A stretch of 64,000 bases of DNA from contig NZ_JAABNR010000004.1 in the NCBI RefSeq assembly GCF_009925085.1, positions 1 to 64,000 on the forward strand, given 5' to 3'. Positions 61,219 through 64,000 of the stretch are shown here, one piece after another. Both the position numbers and the translations under genes were made by a program. How positions within the stretch are numbered: the stretch's first letter is position 1; each line of letters opens with the position of its first letter. Origin of the DNA: Stagnihabitans tardus. Its GTDB lineage: Bacteria; Pseudomonadota; Alphaproteobacteria; Rhodobacterales; Rhodobacteraceae. The notes below the pieces were generated by a model. That model worked only from the letters and a program-made list of their open reading frames with translations, was not told where the DNA came from and did not search any database.

Positions 61219-61334
61219 GCTCCGCCGACTGCCCCCGGGCAGACCGCTTTCGGGCCCGGCCCTGCCGACTGCCAGGATGGGCCCTGCCGACTGCACCCGG
61301 GCGCAAAGGGCCATGGCACGGCTCTGCCGACTGC
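61219..61334 (+). repeat. 14-mer repeat cluster D (4 copies, family 2)
   Basis: GCTCCGCCGACTGC (61219-61232), GCCCTGCCGACTGC (61259-61272 and 61281-61294) and GCTCTGCCGACTGC (61321-61334), all in the same orientation, beginning 7 nt after the polyprenyl synthase stop. The rest of the 230-nt gap to 61442 shows no gene. Confidence 0.82.
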
Positions 61335-61442
61335 AAGACCCGGCGCTCGCCGCACTTGGTGGCACCTTGCCGCCCAGGCCCGAAGCCGGTTGGGCCGCCA
61401 GGCCCAGAGGCGAGGCAAAGGCTTGCGGCGTCAGCCGCTCCT

Positions 61443-62456
61443 TCAGTCGAAGGTTCCGGTCACGCGACCGAAGAGCATGAAGGCCCGCGCGGTCCTGGTA
61501 TCGGACAGGGCCGAGAGCTGGGCATCGCTCGCCTTGGGCTCCATCGCCACGAAAGCCTTGTCGAAGCTGCGCAGGAAATGGTGCGCCACGTCGCGGAAGA
61601 TCTCGTCTTCCCGCATCCGCGCCGCCGTCAGGGCCAGGCAGGACCGGTCCCGGATTCCACCCAGCGCCGCAATCGCCCGCCCGCGCTCTCCGGCCGCGAA
61701 CTTGCGCCAAAGTTCAGGCTTCGCGCGGTCCGGGGCGAGGTCGTCCATGTAGATCCCGTCCTCGGCCAGGAGGTTCAGCACATCCTGCGAGGCCTGGATC
61801 AGCTTGGAGGTCAGCCGGTCGGCCAGGGCCAGTTTCAGCGCGGCAAAGGCCTTCACATCCTCGGGGCCGTCGGGGAAATGGATCGCGCGCAGGAAATCCT
61901 CCATCCCCAGGGGCGCGCCCATGTCCTCGGGCGCATCGAGGCCCAGACCCGGTTGCTCTTCGAAGCGCGGTTGGGCGCTGCCTTCGCGGCGGCTCTGAAA
62001 GGTCAGGCGCGGCGCTTCCTCGGGTTGAGCCGGGGGGGCGGGCACGGGGATCGCCCGGGCTTGGGCTGCGGGCGCCGCCGCGGCAGGGGGCGCCGCGGTT
62101 CGGGGCGCGGGGGCATTGGCGGCTTGCAGGCGCATCTGGTCCATGACCATCTGCAACCGCTCGCGTTCGGCGCGCAAGAGCCGCACCTGGTCCAGCGAGA
62201 GCGCAAGGACCCAGATCATCGCGACCGGCACCACGACCGAGACCAGGGCGAGGCCGCGCGCAACCAGGCCCTCGGGCGCCGTGCCATACCAGACGAAGAC
62301 GCCCAGCAGGATCCATGCCACCGAAAGTCCCAGGGCCAGCAGATAGGCCGCGGGCGAGACCGCAGGCGCCTGCGGCCGCGCAGGGCCAGGCCGCTGCGCG
62401 CCGCCAACCTCGGGCCGCAGGCTCAGGTCCTCTTCGTCGCGTGTCGTCTCGGCCAT
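61443..62456 (-). CDS. Two-helix membrane protein of unknown function
   Basis: 337 residues. Acidic N-terminus, two adjacent membrane helices (about 34-57, AAYLLALGLSVAWILLGVFVWY, and 66-88), a short coiled helix (LDQVRLLRAERERLQMVMDQM). A Pro/Ala-rich linker follows (105-145), then a helical cytoplasmic domain from about 180 (MEDFLRAIHFPDGPEDVKAFAALKLAL to the end). I do not know a named family, though similar proteins occur in Rhodobacteraceae. Convergent with the polyprenyl synthase. Confidence 0.75.
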   Translation of the reverse strand: MAETTRDEEDLSLRPEVGGAQRPGPARPQAPAVSPAAYLLALGLSVAWILLGVFVWYGTAPEGLVARGLALVSVVVPVAMIWVLALSLDQVRLLRAERERLQMVMDQMRLQAANAPAPRTAAPPAAAAPAAQARAIPVPAPPAQPEEAPRLTFQSRREGSAQPRFEEQPGLGLDAPEDMGAPLGMEDFLRAIHFPDGPEDVKAFAALKLALADRLTSKLIQASQDVLNLLAEDGIYMDDLAPDRAKPELWRKFAAGERGRAIAALGGIRDRSCLALTAARMREDEIFRDVAHHFLRSFDKAFVAMEPKASDAQLSALSDTRTARAFMLFGRVTGTFD

Positions 62457-62542
62457 GGTCCCGCCCGCCTCGTCAGATGCCTGTCACAGGTCCCGGCCCG
62501 CGATCCGGGCCCCCAAAGGGCCTGACCGCGGACCCCTGGCCC

Positions 62543-63013
62543 TCAGATGTAGCGGATGCTCAGGACTTCATAGCTCTTCTGGCCGCCGGGCGTCTTGACC
62601 TCGACCGAATCGCCTTCGTCCTTGCCGATCAGGGCCCGGGCCAGCGGAGAGCGGATGTTCAACAGGCCGCGTTCCAGGTCGGCCTCGACCTCGCCCACGA
62701 TCTGGTAGGTCTTTTCCTCGCCCGAATCCTCGTCGGCCAGGGTCACCGTGGCGCCGAATTTCACCGTGCCCGACATCTTGGCGGGGTCGATGACCTCGGC
62801 GCGGCCGAGGATCGATTCCAGCTCCTTGATCCGGCCCTCGACGAAGCTCTGCTTCTCGCGGGCGGCATGGTATTCGGCGTTTTCCGACAGGTCGCCATGT
62901 TCGCGCGCCTCGGCAATGGCGCGGATGACGGCAGGACGCTCCACCGACTTCAGATTCTTCAACTCGTCGTCCAGCGCGTCATAGCCGCCGCGCGTCATCG
63001 GGATCTTTTCCAT
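62543..63013 (-). CDS. greA: Transcription elongation factor GreA
   Basis: 156 residues from ATG 63013: [18 protein letters not shown] opening. An N-terminal coiled coil with the tip acidic residues in [18 protein letters not shown], and a C-terminal FKBP-like domain ([30 protein letters not shown], ending YEVLSIRY). Stimulates transcript cleavage by backtracked RNA polymerase. Full length. Confidence 0.97.
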   Translation of the reverse strand: MEKIPMTRGGYDALDDELKNLKSVERPAVIRAIAEAREHGDLSENAEYHAAREKQSFVEGRIKELESILGRAEVIDPAKMSGTVKFGATVTLADEDSGEEKTYQIVGEVEADLERGLLNIRSPLARALIGKDEGDSVEVKTPGGQKSYEVLSIRYI

Positions 63014-63252
63014 CAGCCTGCTTTTCGCAAAGAACAAGGTCACAGCCCTGACCGGGCCATGACCTTGCGATTGCCCCCTTTAAAGGCAGGATGGGGCTGA
63101 AATGCAAGAGGGAAGGCGCGAATAGGCGGAAGCCGGTCGGGGCAGCGATAGATTCTTGCGTTTGCCCTGCCATGACAGGCTGTTTCCTTGCGTCGGGCGT
63201 TGACCTCATGCTGCGCTTGCGGCAAGGAAAAGCAAAACAGAAGGGGGCCGGG

Positions 63253-64000
63253 ATGACCGAGATCGTTCGTGAAGAGATGGAATATGACGTGGTCATCGTG
63301 GGCGCCGGGCCTTCGGGCCTGTCCGCCGCGATCAGGCTCAAGCAGCTTGATCCCGATCTGTCGGTGGTGATCCTGGAAAAGGGCTCCGAGGTTGGCGCCC
63401 ATATCCTCTCGGGCGCGGTCCTGGACCCCTCGGGGCTGGACGCCCTGCTGCCCGACTGGCGGAGCATGGGGGCGCCGATCAAGACCGAGGTCAAGGAGGA
63501 CAACTTCTATATCCTCGGGCCGGCCGGTCAGATGCGCATCCCGAATTGGCCCATGCCGCCCCTGATGAACAACCACGGCAATTACATCGTCTCGATGGCC
63601 AATGTCTGCCGCTGGATGGCGGGCGTGGCCGAGGGCTTGGGCGTCGAGATCTTCCCGGGCATGTCGGCCTCGGAGCTGGTCTATGGGCCCTCGGGCGAGG
63701 TGCGCGGCGTGGTCGCGGGCGAGTTCGGCAAGAACCCCGATGGCACCCCGGGGCCGTCTTACGAGCCTGGCATGGTCCTGGCGGGGAAATATGTCTTCCT
63801 CTCGGAGGGCGTGCGCGGGTCGCTGGCGAAAGAGGTTATCACGAAATATGACCTCTCCAAGGGCCATTCCCCGCAAAAATTCGGCCTTGGCATGAAGGAG
63901 ATCTGGCAGATCGACCCCGCCAAGCATCACGAGGGCCGCGTGACCCATACGATGGGCTGGCCTTTGGGGAGCAATGCAGGCGGCGGCTCCTTCATCTATC
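63253..64000 (+). CDS. Electron transfer flavoprotein-ubiquinone oxidoreductase, N-terminal part (runs off window)
   Basis: The first 249 codons are present. YDVVIVGAGPSGLSAAIRLKQLDP (FAD loop), VVILEKGSEVGAHILSGAVLDP, and PMPPLMNNHGNYIVSMANVCRWMA are standard ETF-QO. AAGGGGG precedes ATG 63253. The C-terminal 4Fe-4S domain lies beyond the window. It passes electrons from acyl-CoA dehydrogenases via ETF to ubiquinone, so it would serve the acyl-CoA dehydrogenase at 21673. Confidence 0.95.
   Translation, partial: MTEIVREEMEYDVVIVGAGPSGLSAAIRLKQLDPDLSVVILEKGSEVGAHILSGAVLDPSGLDALLPDWRSMGAPIKTEVKEDNFYILGPAGQMRIPNWPMPPLMNNHGNYIVSMANVCRWMAGVAEGLGVEIFPGMSASELVYGPSGEVRGVVAGEFGKNPDGTPGPSYEPGMVLAGKYVFLSEGVRGSLAKEVITKYDLSKGHSPQKFGLGMKEIWQIDPAKHHEGRVTHTMGWPLGSNAGGGSFIY

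Overview
The window is GC-rich alphaproteobacterial chromosome, very probably from a member of the Rhodobacteraceae/Paracoccaceae. The evidence is gene content and order: murA followed by DUF2948, rplU-rpmA followed by two GNAT genes, DUF1467 next to methylmalonyl-CoA epimerase, xerC next to DUF484, phaA-phaB, phosphatidylcholine synthase, a four-Cys DUF6455 gene behind an FnrL-type box, and many palindromic intergenic repeats. No phage, plasmid or CRISPR locus is visible. The only clear mobile element is the end of an IS5-family insertion sequence at the left edge, which has removed the front of a TPR-protein gene.

Layout. 0-2.2 kb: IS end, TPR remnant, and a two-gene unit for the last steps of non-phosphorylated L-fucose/L-rhamnose catabolism behind a 20-bp palindromic operator. 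2.2-4.4 kb: murA, its neighbours and tRNA-Thr. 4.4-8.7 kb: a compact membrane/polyamine cassette (two DUF4178 proteins, a 53-aa membrane protein, DUF350, a membrane-anchored aminopropyltransferase and a convergent AdoMet decarboxylase). 8.7-11.1 kb: tRNA-Ser, rplU-rpmA, two GNATs. 11.1-17 kb: a catabolic cluster whose enzymes (luciferase-like monooxygenase, flavin reductase, alpha/beta hydrolase, aldehyde dehydrogenase) match in kind those of trigonelline ring cleavage, with a divergent GntR regulator; the hydrolase, the reductase and a degenerate Nudix-like domain are one polypeptide. 17-26 kb: a carnitine/gamma-butyrobetaine cluster (GlxA-type regulator, BKACE enzyme, carnitine dehydrogenase-thioesterase fusion, SDR, acyl-CoA dehydrogenase, ADP-forming acyl-CoA synthetase, CaiD-like hydratase). 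Together these could convert gamma-butyrobetaine to carnitine and on to glycine betaine.

26-45 kb is mostly housekeeping: ubiquinone hydroxylase, aspS, KptA, several small families, carB, an APC permease, pabB-pabC, and pcs. A response regulator, an FnrL-box locus and two EF-hand proteins lie among them. 46-64 kb holds xerC-DUF484, an enolase-superfamily dehydratase, a YghU-type GST, a beta-helix/RTX surface protein, zapE, tag, an EAL-domain protein, phaAB, a DMT exporter, a methyltransferase, polyprenyl synthase, greA and the start of ETF-ubiquinone oxidoreductase.

Two dispersed repeat families occupy the intergenic DNA. One is a long palindromic element with a CCCGGGATATTTG-type core, often in inverted pairs. 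The other is a 14-mer, GCCCTGCCGACTGC, with 14 copies seen in four clusters, all at 3' gene ends between 45 and 62 kb. An array of 11-bp repeats in exact register lies between the RTX gene and zapE. All functions are inferred from reading the sequence and from family knowledge; no database search was run.
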